16,305 nt of DNA from JANQJA01 sp040880285 (GCA_040880285.1 JBBDIT010000061.1:1-16305), one strand, 5' to 3'. Positions 6,558 to 13,707 are shown, numbered from the stretch's first letter. Program-made: numbers and translations. The notes: a model not told the origin generated them from the sequence alone.

Positions 6558-8205
6558 GAGCAAACGGAAAGTCCTTGTGGTCGATGATGACCGGATTAAC
6601 ATCAAGGCGATCAGCGAAGCACTGAAATACGAATTCCAGATTATGGCGGCTACCAATGCGGAGCAGGCATTACGTGCCGTGAGATCAGACGCGCCACCCG
6701 ATCTGGTGTTGCTGGACGTAATGATGCCGGGAGTCGACGGCTTTGAAGTGTGCAGGAGAATGAAGTCTCACCCGCAATCAAAGCATATTCCCGTGATATT
6801 TATTACGGCGATGGATGGCGATACCAATGAAGCAAAGGGCCTCGCGGTCGGAGCCGTTGACTATATCGCAAAGCCCATCGTGCCAGCCATTGTAAGGGCC
6901 AGGGTCAGAGTGCAGATTGAGCTCCGTGCCCACATGGAAGCCTTGCAGGCCGCCTATGCCACCATCGAAGTACAAAAAGACCGAATGGAGCAGGAGTTAG
7001 AAGTCGGCCGGAAGCTGCAGCTCAGTCTGTTACCAGAGCTGCCGAGAGGCGATGCCCGGTTCGCAGTTGCTGCCTCGATGAGCCCTGCCCATGAGGTCAG
7101 TGGGGATTTCTATGACGCGTTTATGATTGATGCACAACACCTGTGTATCTGTATCGGAGACGTTTCTGGAAAGGGCGTGCCGGCAGCACTCTTTATGAGC
7201 ATGTGCCAGGCACTGGTGCGTGCCAAGGCGGATGTCAGTCTGTCACCCGCCAGGATCGCTGATGATGTCAATCAGGCAATCATCCCTAACAATGATAGCT
7301 GTATGTTTGTCACACTGCTCATTGGAATAATCAATCTTTCCAGTGGCTGTCTTACTTACACGAATGCCGGACATACTGCACCCGTCATTCTCCGGGGCGG
7401 GGAGGTTGTCCGTTTGGCAGGGCGACACGGTCCGGCTATTGGCGTTGCCGACATGGAATATCTGCAAGATTCAACTTTGCTTTGTTCGGGTGATACCATT
7501 TTGCTTTATACCGATGGCGTGACCGAGGCACAGGACAGTGATAATCAACTGTTCGGTGAACAGCGATTGCTAAACCACCTACAGAGTGTCGCCGTTGAGT
7601 CTGCCGCAGAATTGATTACATCAATTGCCAGTGAGCTCGAGAAGTTTGAGCATGGAAGCGGCCAGGCAGACGATTTGACCCTGTTGGCAGTCTCGATTGA
7701 AGCTCGGGTAGAAGGTTCGGTAGAAGGTTCGGCTAACCCATCCGATCTGTCAAGTCATGAGTTGTCCCTGACCGCGCATGATATGCGTCGCGAAGACCCT
7801 TGTCAGCTGATAGGCAATTTTCTTGGTGATCTTTCTGTGGACACAGCGTTGTACAATGTTCTGTATGTTGTGCTGGATGAGTTGGTGGCCAATATCATCA
7901 ACCATGGTTATCCCGGTGCAAAAGATGAAATTGAGATTGGGATCAGAATACAACTGAGTGCAACAACCGCCACGATTCGTGTGATCGATACGGGAATCCA
8001 GTTTGATCCTATGGCGCTCGAGATCCCGGATACGACCAGTTTGATTGACGAGCGCCAGATCGGTGGTCTTGGCGTGTATCTTTGTAAGCAGCTCGTCGAT
8101 GAGATTGCCTATGAGCGTCGAGAGCGACGCAATCACCTGACGATTACAAAGCAATTGTCGGCATCGAATTTCAATGAAAATTTCCAGCTTGAGGTGTCCG
8201 CCTAG
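6550..8205 (+). CDS. Response regulator with PP2C phosphatase and serine kinase domains (HsbR/CrsR-like)
   Basis: 551 residues in three parts. REC (1-125): VVDDD pocket, Asp56, Thr86, Lys108. SpoIIE-type PP2C (about 150-385): GDFYDAF, GDVSGKG and DDLTLLAV supply the metal-binding acids. GHKL serine kinase like RsbW (about 405-535): DELVANIINHGYP with Asn448, DTGIQFDP and GGLGVYLCKQL. All three active sites look intact. This is the architecture of HsbR (Pseudomonas) and CrsR (Shewanella), where REC phosphorylation switches the protein between kinase and phosphatase activity toward a STAS partner. The STAS gene is two genes upstream and the intervening kinase has an Hpt, so the whole route is in one operon. 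AGGA lies nine bases before the ATG. A 12-base repeat encodes VEGSVEGS in the linker between phosphatase and kinase. Confidence 0.93.
   Translation: MDKSKRKVLVVDDDRINIKAISEALKYEFQIMAATNAEQALRAVRSDAPPDLVLLDVMMPGVDGFEVCRRMKSHPQSKHIPVIFITAMDGDTNEAKGLAVGAVDYIAKPIVPAIVRARVRVQIELRAHMEALQAAYATIEVQKDRMEQELEVGRKLQLSLLPELPRGDARFAVAASMSPAHEVSGDFYDAFMIDAQHLCICIGDVSGKGVPAALFMSMCQALVRAKADVSLSPARIADDVNQAIIPNNDSCMFVTLLIGIINLSSGCLTYTNAGHTAPVILRGGEVVRLAGRHGPAIGVADMEYLQDSTLLCSGDTILLYTDGVTEAQDSDNQLFGEQRLLNHLQSVAVESAAELITSIASELEKFEHGSGQADDLTLLAVSIEARVEGSVEGSANPSDLSSHELSLTAHDMRREDPCQLIGNFLGDLSVDTALYNVLYVVLDELVANIINHGYPGAKDEIEIGIRIQLSATTATIRVIDTGIQFDPMALEIPDTTSLIDERQIGGLGVYLCKQLVDEIAYERRERRNHLTITKQLSASNFNENFQLEVSA
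7708..7731. repeat. Two-copy 12-bp tandem repeat in an interdomain linker
   Basis: GTAGAAGGTTCG occurs twice without interruption and encodes VEGSVEGS between the PP2C and serine-kinase domains. It keeps the frame; a change of copy number would lengthen or shorten the hinge by four residues. Confidence 0.8.
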
Positions 8206-8234
8206 CTGTTCCTGGCAATCGAATATCCTGTATT

Positions 8235-8307
8235 TTACCGCCCATCCTGAAGAATGCGCACGAGGACGACTTCATCGAAGACATCTGACTGAACCAGCTT
8301 CAAGTTC
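8235..8307 (-). CDS. Possible C-terminal end of an unidentified gene cut by the gap
   Basis: A minus-strand frame enters from the N run and reads 23 codons (ending VFDEVVLVRILQDGR) before a TAA at 8235-8237. The residues look protein-like, with alternating hydrophobic and acidic positions, but the piece is too short to recognise. No start or other evidence is available. It could equally be a chance open frame. Confidence 0.2.
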
Positions 8308-8448
8308 NNNNNNNNNNNNNNNNNNNNNNNNNNNNNNNNNNNNNNNNNNNNNNNNNNNNNNNNNNNNNNNNNNNNNNNNNNNNNNNNNNNNNNNNNNNNN
8401 NNNNNNNGTGATGCGTCAGGCCGCTCCGAATCGACGAAGAATGAAATA

Positions 8449-8464
8449 GTCAATGTATATTGAC
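8449..8464. promoter_or_regulatory. hipBA operator 1
   Basis: GTCAATGTATATTGAC is a 16-base site with perfect 6-base inverted arms. It shares the GTCAA-N6-TTGAC pattern with a second site 41 bases downstream (centre to centre, about four helical turns). Its right arm forms TTGACT (8460-8465), a good -35. HipB proteins bind spaced palindromes upstream of hipBA, so autorepression is expected. Confidence 0.72.
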
Positions 8465-8489
8465 TTATAATGCCTCTTTAGCTCAAAAT
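8460..8489 (+). promoter_or_regulatory. Candidate hipBA promoter
   Basis: TTGACT at 8460-8465 with CAAAAT at 8484-8489 (18-base spacing) is one reading and sits neatly between the two operators. A perfect TATAAT at 8466-8471 is the alternative -10 but lacks a recognisable -35 at 16-18 bases. Either way the core promoter is flanked or overlapped by the palindromes. Confidence 0.45.
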
Positions 8490-8505
8490 GTCAACGTTAT
8501 TTGAC
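8490..8505. promoter_or_regulatory. hipBA operator 2
   Basis: GTCAACGTTATTTGAC has perfect 5-base inverted arms and matches operator 1 in pattern and length. It ends 17 bases before the hipB ATG, around the expected transcription start, so bound HipB would block initiation. Two cooperating sites imply looping or side-by-side dimers. Confidence 0.72.
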
Positions 8506-8522
8506 TTCCTGAGAATCAGACG

Positions 8523-8762
8523 ATGACTTCCCTCACCGAGATCGGCAGAACGGTCCAGCACGCCAGGTCCCTCAAAGGCCTGACCCAGGGTCAGTTAGCC
8601 TTGCAGGCAAACGTCAGCCGCTACACCATCATCAAACTGGAAACCGGTTCAGCGACCGACATTCAGTTCAAGACCCTGGTCGCCATTCTCACCGCCCTGC
8701 AATTGCAGCTATCGGTTACTGACATACCGGTCAGTGGGCTGCGCGTTCTTGGTGAGAAATGA
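8523..8762 (+). CDS. hipB: HipB antitoxin, XRE-family DNA-binding protein
   Basis: 79 residues. A helix-turn-helix of the Cro/C1 type fills residues 8-60, with the recognition segment LTQGQLALQANVSRYTIIKLETG. HipB binds HipA, neutralises it and represses the operon with it. The protein is slightly shorter than E. coli HipB (88). The start ATG has only a weak GAGAA upstream. The stop overlaps the hipA start as ATGA, the usual coupled arrangement that keeps antitoxin in step with toxin. Two palindromic operators lie just upstream. The name rests on the HTH plus the adjacent HipA kinase. Confidence 0.92.
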   Translation: MTSLTEIGRTVQHARSLKGLTQGQLALQANVSRYTIIKLETGSATDIQFKTLVAILTALQLQLSVTDIPVSGLRVLGEK

Positions 8763-9937
8763 GCGATCAACTCGACGTCTGGGTCAACAGTAAGAAGGTC
8801 GGCGATCTGCTGCGTGAAGACCACGACTACTCTTTTCAGTATACGGAGCTTTCGACGCTGGACCCTGCGCGCGATCTTGTCTCCCTGACCATGCCAGTAC
8901 GCGTCAAACGCTACGACACCAAGGTACTAATGCCTCCCTTCCAAATAGCGCTACCTGAGGGCGCGTTGCTGGAAAACATCCGGACCAGGTTCGGCAAGAT
9001 GATAGATGTCAGCAACGACATGAATCTGCTTCGCATGGTCGGCAACAACACGATCGGTAGAGTTCGCTTTTCCGAACCAGGCATGAATCCACGGGACTTG
9101 AAAGTAACCAGTCATTCCGTCAAAGAAATCCTCGCGTATCCTGAAACCGAGGCGTTGTTCGCAGATCTGTTCGAAGATCTCGCCGAGCAATCCGGTGTAT
9201 CTGGAGTCCAGCCAAAGCTCTTGTGGTCTGAACATGGCGGCAAGGCGTCGATCGCGACGCCCAACTACATCCTGAAGACCTCCGGTCCAGAGTATCCCTT
9301 GCTCGCGTTGAATGAATATATTTGCCTGGCTGTTACACGGTTCTCTGGTCTATCCACACCCGAAGTGTCACTTTCCGAGACTGGCAAACTGCTCGCCGTA
9401 AAACGGTTTGACCTTACCGATAGAAAACCGCTTGCGTTCGAAGAAATCTGCGCGCTCATGGAACGACCCACTCATGGCAAGTACATGGGCAGCTATGAAG
9501 AAGTGGTCGAAACGATACGCAAGGTTCCGTGCCATCCTTTGAATCAGGCGCTGAGGGATGCATTCAAGGCAATCGCACTGAGCATGATGCTGAGGAATGG
9601 AGACGCGCATCTTAAAAACTTCGGCGTGCTCTATGATACGGTGCAAACAAAGTGGCTCGCGCCTATTTACGACTTGGTATCCACTACGGTTTACATTCCT
9701 CGCGACGTCCCCGCGCTGACCCTCGATGGCAGGAAGGAATGGCCGACGATCGATCAATTGAAGGACTTTGGCACCCATGCATGCGGCCTGCGCACACGCG
9801 AGGTAAACAAGTGTATTGAAGAAATCCGTTCGGGAATGAGGTCGATGCACCCGGAAATGCGGCGTCTGCAATTACAGTTTAAGTCGGACTTGAGCGAACG
9901 TCTCATCCATCACTTTGAAGGTCTGTTTTCAGTCTAG
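8759..9937 (+). CDS. hipA: HipA serine/threonine kinase toxin
   Basis: 392 residues, shorter than E. coli HipA (440) but with all parts. An N-terminal subdomain (about 5-105) is followed by the Gly-rich loop GVSGVQPKLLW (Ser148 region), ILKTSG with the ATP-binding Lys, AVKRFD, the catalytic loop RNGDAHLKNFG (Asp282, Asn287) and the metal-binding APIYDLV (Asp305). In E. coli HipA phosphorylates glutamyl-tRNA synthetase and causes growth arrest and persistence; related HipT kinases can have other tRNA-synthetase targets, so the substrate here is open. All catalytic residues seem intact, so the toxin should be active. Its TAG stop shares the palindrome CTAG with the stop of the convergent GGDEF-EAL gene. 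Confidence 0.94.
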   Translation: MSDQLDVWVNSKKVGDLLREDHDYSFQYTELSTLDPARDLVSLTMPVRVKRYDTKVLMPPFQIALPEGALLENIRTRFGKMIDVSNDMNLLRMVGNNTIGRVRFSEPGMNPRDLKVTSHSVKEILAYPETEALFADLFEDLAEQSGVSGVQPKLLWSEHGGKASIATPNYILKTSGPEYPLLALNEYICLAVTRFSGLSTPEVSLSETGKLLAVKRFDLTDRKPLAFEEICALMERPTHGKYMGSYEEVVETIRKVPCHPLNQALRDAFKAIALSMMLRNGDAHLKNFGVLYDTVQTKWLAPIYDLVSTTVYIPRDVPALTLDGRKEWPTIDQLKDFGTHACGLRTREVNKCIEEIRSGMRSMHPEMRRLQLQFKSDLSERLIHHFEGLFSV

Positions 9938-12414
9938 GCAATTGCCTTCATCGGCGCCTTTAGGGTTGAGGTGCACCAGCTTGATAATAACTTGCCGTGT
10001 ACTTCGCTGGGTCTTTCTATCCTTTGTTCCAGCACCTTACCGAGGCCAAGGGCATCCAGCGGTTTGTGAAGCAAGTAACCTTGACCCATATGGCAGCCGG
10101 CGTCCTTGAGCCAGGTTAACTGCTCCCTGGTCTCGATACCTTCAGCGACAATTGTCAGGTCGAGTGCCTGGGCGATCGCAACGATGACCCGGATGATCTC
10201 CTCGTCATGGCGACTGCTACCAATTCCCTGGACGAAGCATTTGTCGATCTTCACCTGGTCGATGGGCAATTTACGCAGATACTCGAGCGATGAATTACCG
10301 GTACCGAAATCATCGAGAGAAATTCTGATGCCCAGGTCATGGAGGCCGACCAGTTCAGCCAGTACGACTTCCGGGTCGTTCATTACGCCCGTTTCAGTCA
10401 GTTCAATTTCGATCGCTTCGGGTGGCAGCGAGTATTTCTGTATTGAAGCCTCGATGTGGCGACGGAACTGCTCGGTGACCAGTTGGCGAGTGGAGACGTT
10501 GATGGAGATAACAGGGCACTCGCCATAGTGCGTTTTCCAGGAATCCATCTGGTTAAACACATTGGTCAATACCCAATTACCAATTTCAGTGATTTTGCCG
10601 GTCTCTTCGGCGATGGGAATAAAGATATCCGGGGAAATCGGATCTTCGTCTCTGGGTGTCCACCGAATCAGGGCTTCACTGTGATGGATTGAAAGATCGT
10701 CAAGTGACACGATAGGCTGGTAGGCAAGCTTGAATTCGTTGAGCTCCACCGCGTTCTGCAAAGCGACTTGAATCTTCTGTACGGTTTCTGCTTCATGTTG
10801 CATGTCCGGACTGAAGAAACGGTAAGTATTCCTGCCTTCTGTCTTTGATGAGTACATGGCAATATCCGCGGCCTTGAGGAGCTCGGTGGCGGACATTTCG
10901 GACCCTTCCAGCATCCCGATTCCAATGCTGGTGCTGATTCTCAGTTGCTTGCCCATAATGTCGTAGGGCCTGGAAATTTCATTGGTCAAGTTCTGTGCTA
11001 CCAGCCTGATATTTTCTGACGTATTGAAGTCCTGCAGAAGGATGCCAAATTCGTCGCCGCCCAGCCGGGCGGCGGTATCCCCGCTCCTGATGCAACCCAT
11101 CATGCGTTCAGAGACCTGGTGCAACAGCTCATCGCCATAGTCATGTCCGAAGTGATCATTGATATATTTGAAGTGATCCAGGTCAAGGAGTAGAACTGCA
11201 AGGTTTTGACTGTTGCGGGAGCAGCGTGACACCGACTGCTCGAGTGTCGTCTGGAAAAAACCGCGATTTACCAGGTTAGTCAAGGAATCGTAGTTAGCAA
11301 GATAGTTCATTCGCTCTTCCATTTCCTTGCGTTTGGTGGCGTCCTGAAAGATCACCACCGCGCCTGTAGGATTCCCTTTCGAGTCTGCAGTCGCCTCGCA
11401 GGAGTAGTCGGCAATAAATGATTCATTGTCACCGCGGAGCCATTGGTTGATATTCGTAACGCTGCGGGAAGCGATGTCGAGCCGGTGTAATATTTCTGAG
11501 CGTTGGAATTTTGTCACAACGGCTGATGACTTTTCATCCGGGAAGGCGAAACGCGCGATATTACAACCGATCAAAGAGGTGATTGGCAGATGCAGCAATT
11601 CGGAGGCTTTGGGATTGGCAAATGTGACTGCGCCATTAAGATTCAGCCCCAGTACGCCGTCACCTGCGGAGTTCAGCAGGACCTCGAAACGGCGGTTTGA
11701 GTCCTCTAGCTTCGTCTTTGTGTCTTCGGCTAGCTTGCGCATCTCATTTAAGCGATGGAGTGTGGTGACTTCCGTTTCCTTGCGTCGCAGCTGAATCGCA
11801 AGATATTGGAAGAATATGTTGACGGCAAAAAGTGCGATACCCAGGACACCTACTTTGAAGAAGAACTCTGGCTGTAAGTCGCCACTTCTCATGACGAGGT
11901 TGCTTTCAGCGTAAAAGCAGAGAATCACCGCAATAGCAGCGACGACCACCGAGTATCGCCCGTAGGTCAAGACGCCAGCGAACGCGACGGGAAACATCAG
12001 AAAGCTGCCGAGTCCGCTACTGACACCGCCGCTGGCAAACATCAGCAGACAAAGAAAGATCACATCGATTGTCATCACGCCGAAAACAACGTCTCGACGC
12101 GCAACGACGTCGCTCTTGACCACAAGCGCAAGGAAACTAAATAGTATATTGATGCCGATATAGGCGAGGATGGTGGCCTGAAATAGTTCAGGCACGCTCT
12201 TGCCGACAAACTCCTGATTCGGAAACTGTATGAATAAGAGCAGCAAAGCGAATGCGAGGACCACCTTGTAATAGTTAAATACTCGCAGGATAGCCGTGGC
12301 ATTTTCCAATTGTCTTTTTTTGGACTCAACATCATCGTCAGATCCTGGTTCGGTGACCGATTTCTGATCAATATAGTCGGTAGGTAAGACATCCTTTGGC
12401 AAGGCTCTGGTCAT
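9934..12414 (-). CDS. Diguanylate cyclase/phosphodiesterase: PilS-type 6-TM sensor-PAS-GGDEF-EAL
   Basis: 826 residues. The N-terminus (about 45-208) has six membrane segments with the motif LLMFASGGVSSGLGSFLM, characteristic of the sensor of PilS kinases. A short coiled coil (210-240), a PAS domain (241-362), GGDEF (370-535) and EAL (545-800) follow. The GGDEF domain has an intact GGDEF (452-456) and an inhibitory RxxD site (RSGD, 443-446) five residues before it. The EAL domain keeps EAL (580-582), SINVS, ELTE, DDFGTG, VKID, AEGIE and GQGY, so both synthesis and breakdown of c-di-GMP are possible. The residue after DDFGTG is Asn where Tyr is usual. AAGGA lies five bases before the ATG. It follows the small exported protein by 13 bases and was probably transcribed with it from about 12704. 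Confidence 0.95.
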   Translation of the reverse strand: MTRALPKDVLPTDYIDQKSVTEPGSDDDVESKKRQLENATAILRVFNYYKVVLAFALLLLFIQFPNQEFVGKSVPELFQATILAYIGINILFSFLALVVKSDVVARRDVVFGVMTIDVIFLCLLMFASGGVSSGLGSFLMFPVAFAGVLTYGRYSVVVAAIAVILCFYAESNLVMRSGDLQPEFFFKVGVLGIALFAVNIFFQYLAIQLRRKETEVTTLHRLNEMRKLAEDTKTKLEDSNRRFEVLLNSAGDGVLGLNLNGAVTFANPKASELLHLPITSLIGCNIARFAFPDEKSSAVVTKFQRSEILHRLDIASRSVTNINQWLRGDNESFIADYSCEATADSKGNPTGAVVIFQDATKRKEMEERMNYLANYDSLTNLVNRGFFQTTLEQSVSRCSRNSQNLAVLLLDLDHFKYINDHFGHDYGDELLHQVSERMMGCIRSGDTAARLGGDEFGILLQDFNTSENIRLVAQNLTNEISRPYDIMGKQLRISTSIGIGMLEGSEMSATELLKAADIAMYSSKTEGRNTYRFFSPDMQHEAETVQKIQVALQNAVELNEFKLAYQPIVSLDDLSIHHSEALIRWTPRDEDPISPDIFIPIAEETGKITEIGNWVLTNVFNQMDSWKTHYGECPVISINVSTRQLVTEQFRRHIEASIQKYSLPPEAIEIELTETGVMNDPEVVLAELVGLHDLGIRISLDDFGTGNSSLEYLRKLPIDQVKIDKCFVQGIGSSRHDEEIIRVIVAIAQALDLTIVAEGIETREQLTWLKDAGCHMGQGYLLHKPLDALGLGKVLEQRIERPSEVHGKLLSSWCTSTLKAPMKAIA

Positions 12415-12427
12415 ACAATCCTTCTCC

Positions 12428-12703
12428 CTAGATTGGTGTTACGCGTACAGTCACTTTGTCTTCATATCGCGCCGTTTGAAGTAGGCTTCGGGGGGTGCGA
12501 CAATTCCCCTGTGCATGGTCGAATGTTGCTTTGTGTTGCCTTGCACAGGCCTTGATGGTGGATTCATCTGGAATCACGCGATCCGGAATCGACAGGCTGA
12601 TATTCAAGGTGACAGCCCTTGAGTTTCTGTTGCTGTCAGCGAACGTGTCGCTTGCGCCCATCATCAGCAGCAAGGACAGTAGTAGCATTGAAGTTGTTCG
12701 CAT
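12428..12703 (-). CDS. Small exported protein of unknown function
   Basis: 91 residues with a clear Sec signal peptide (MRTTSMLLLSLLLMMGASDTFA, cleavage near residue 22-23), leaving about 69 mature residues. The mature part starts with a strand-like segment VTLNISLSIPDRV, has two cysteines (53 and 68) that could form one disulfide, and ends in VTVRVTPI. Such strand ends recall fimbrial or adhesin subunits, but I cannot assign a family. GAGGAA eight bases before the ATG supports translation. It is the first gene ahead of the GGDEF-EAL gene, so it may be a periplasmic partner of that membrane sensor; this is context only. Confidence 0.78.
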   Translation of the reverse strand: MRTTSMLLLSLLLMMGASDTFADSNRNSRAVTLNISLSIPDRVIPDESTIKACARQHKATFDHAQGNCRTPRSLLQTARYEDKVTVRVTPI

Positions 12704-12780
12704 TGCGTGGTTCCTCTATTACAGGGCTCCTATGCTAGTGGTATGAAGTAATTCGGGGGTATCATTGCGCTACTGGAACT

Positions 12781-12815
12781 TATAATTTTGTAACGGAATG
12801 TAATCCGGCAAGGAG
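12781..12815 (+). promoter_or_regulatory. Control region of the OmpR-family regulator: TATAAT, GTAA decamer repeat and Shine-Dalgarno
   Basis: TATAAT at 12781-12786 is a perfect -10, though no good -35 precedes it. TGTAAC and TGTAAT start at 12788-12789 and 12799 with 10-base spacing; the 15-mer at 12789-12803 region matches the box at 3164-3178 at 12 of 15 positions. From memory of the published RstA box (TGTAACNANATGTA on this strand), TGTAACGGAATGTA differs at one defined position. The repeats would sit at the start site, which suggests autorepression. AAGGAG (12810-12815) lies six bases before the TTG start. Confidence 0.6.
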
Positions 12816-12821
12816 TAGGCT

Positions 12822-13532
12822 TTGGCCGAGAAGAATGTACAGATATTGATCGTTGACGACGATCCAGCGTATTGCAGGCTGATTGAGCGCTATCTGGGCC
12901 GGGAAGGCTACCGGACACTGGTCGCCCATGATGCCGAGACCATGCGCAAACACGTGGATATGGCGACCCTGGTGCTGCTGGACCTGCATCTTGAACGGTC
13001 CCACGGGATCGACCTCGCGAGGGAAACCCGTGAAAAGTATCCGGGCATCGGTATTATTATCGTGACCGGAAGTACCGATGAAATTGACCGTATTGTGGGC
13101 CTGGAAGTCGGCGCCGATGACTACGTCTGCAAGCCATTTAATGAAAGGGAGTTGCTGGCCAGGATCCGTAGCGTGTTACGCCGAATCGACATGGGAGCCG
13201 AGGCCAGTAGCCGGGTACTCAGGTTTCAAGACTTTATCCTCGACCTGGAAGCTCGCCAATTGACACGGGATGGTTCGATTGTGGAACTGACAGGGCACGA
13301 ATTTAACCTGTTAGTGATGCTTGCGGAAAAGCCTAATCGTGTCTATACGCGCGAGGAGATTTCACTCAAGGTCTCTTCCCGGGAGTGGTACCCGAACGAT
13401 CGTAGTGTTGACGTATTGGTAAGCAAGTTGCGTAAGAAGCTGGAAGGCGATGACGGTGAAGGCCATGTCACCATTATCAAGTCGCTCCGTGGCGTCGGTT
13501 ACCAATTCAGCGCCAAGGTGGAAAAAGGCTAA
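12822..13532 (+). CDS. OmpR/PhoB-family response regulator
   Basis: 236 residues. Receiver (5-120): ILIVDDDPAYCRL, Asp54 in LLDLHLE, Thr82 in IIVTGST, Lys104 in VCKPFN. Winged-helix DNA-binding domain (about 132-232): LTGHEFNLLVMLAEKPNRVYTREEI, RSVDVLVSKLRKKLE and IIKSLRGVGYQF. All key residues are present, so it is a phosphorylation-controlled transcription factor. The start is TTG, chosen because a perfect AAGGAG sits six bases upstream and no ATG precedes the receiver. No kinase gene is adjacent in the same direction; candidates in the window are the kinases at 3744 and 551. Its probable sites (GTAA decamer repeats) precede its own gene and lie between the two kinase operons. The DRSVDV...RLRKKL-type wing is shared with the RstA/TorR branch. 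Confidence 0.93.
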   Translation: MAEKNVQILIVDDDPAYCRLIERYLGREGYRTLVAHDAETMRKHVDMATLVLLDLHLERSHGIDLARETREKYPGIGIIIVTGSTDEIDRIVGLEVGADDYVCKPFNERELLARIRSVLRRIDMGAEASSRVLRFQDFILDLEARQLTRDGSIVELTGHEFNLLVMLAEKPNRVYTREEISLKVSSREWYPNDRSVDVLVSKLRKKLEGDDGEGHVTIIKSLRGVGYQFSAKVEKG

Positions 13533-13563
13533 AGCGGCTACAACAGGTTATTCCTCGTATTTA

Positions 13564-13588
13564 CGGATCGGCTTTTCGAAACGGTCCG
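13564..13588 (+). terminator. Weak hairpin after the OmpR-family gene
   Basis: CGGATCG and CGGTCCG form a seven-pair stem (one G-U) around an 11-base loop that contains TTTTCGAAA, 32 bases after the stop. No T-run follows, so it is at best a weak or factor-assisted terminator and could be only a chance palindrome. Confidence 0.35.
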
Positions 13589-13670
13589 ATTCAATTCACA
13601 TTTGATTACAAATCTCAACGTCCCGTTAAACCTCGTCGACAACAGGTTTACGAGCGCGTCCCATAATTCT

Positions 13671-13697
13671 CCCAATTGTTACGAATCCTCAATTGGG
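13671..13697. promoter_or_regulatory. Inverted repeat covering the ribosome-binding site of the RCC1 lipoprotein gene
   Basis: CCCAATTG (13671-13678) and CAATTGGG (13690-13697) are perfect 8-base inverted arms with an 11-base spacer. The right arm runs into the GGGGGA Shine-Dalgarno (13695-13700) of the gene starting at 13708. In RNA it could hide the ribosome site; in DNA it could be an operator. Both are inference. Confidence 0.45.
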
Positions 13698-13707
13698 GGA
13701 TGCATTG

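Larger units (their letters stand above)
8206..8522. other. Intergenic stretch containing an assembly gap
   Basis: Between the PP2C-regulator stop and hipB. Bases 8206-8307 have no clear terminator hairpin. Bases 8308-8407 are exactly 100 N, the conventional filler for a gap of unknown size. Bases 8408-8448 show nothing recognisable, and 8449-8505 hold the hipBA control region listed separately. The true distance, and possibly genes, between the two sides are unknown. Confidence 0.9.

Noticed and set aside
8174..8453. Open frames on both strands running through the N block
   Set aside because: They are open only because N codons cannot be stops. Only the 23-codon minus-strand end at 8235-8307 was kept, at low confidence.
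8466..8471. Perfect TATAAT upstream of hipB as the sole promoter
   Set aside because: No -35 is found at suitable spacing. It is reported only as an alternative to the pair starting at 8460.
9368..9871. 167-codon frame antisense to hipA
   Set aside because: It lies wholly inside a well-conserved kinase gene and shows no domain.
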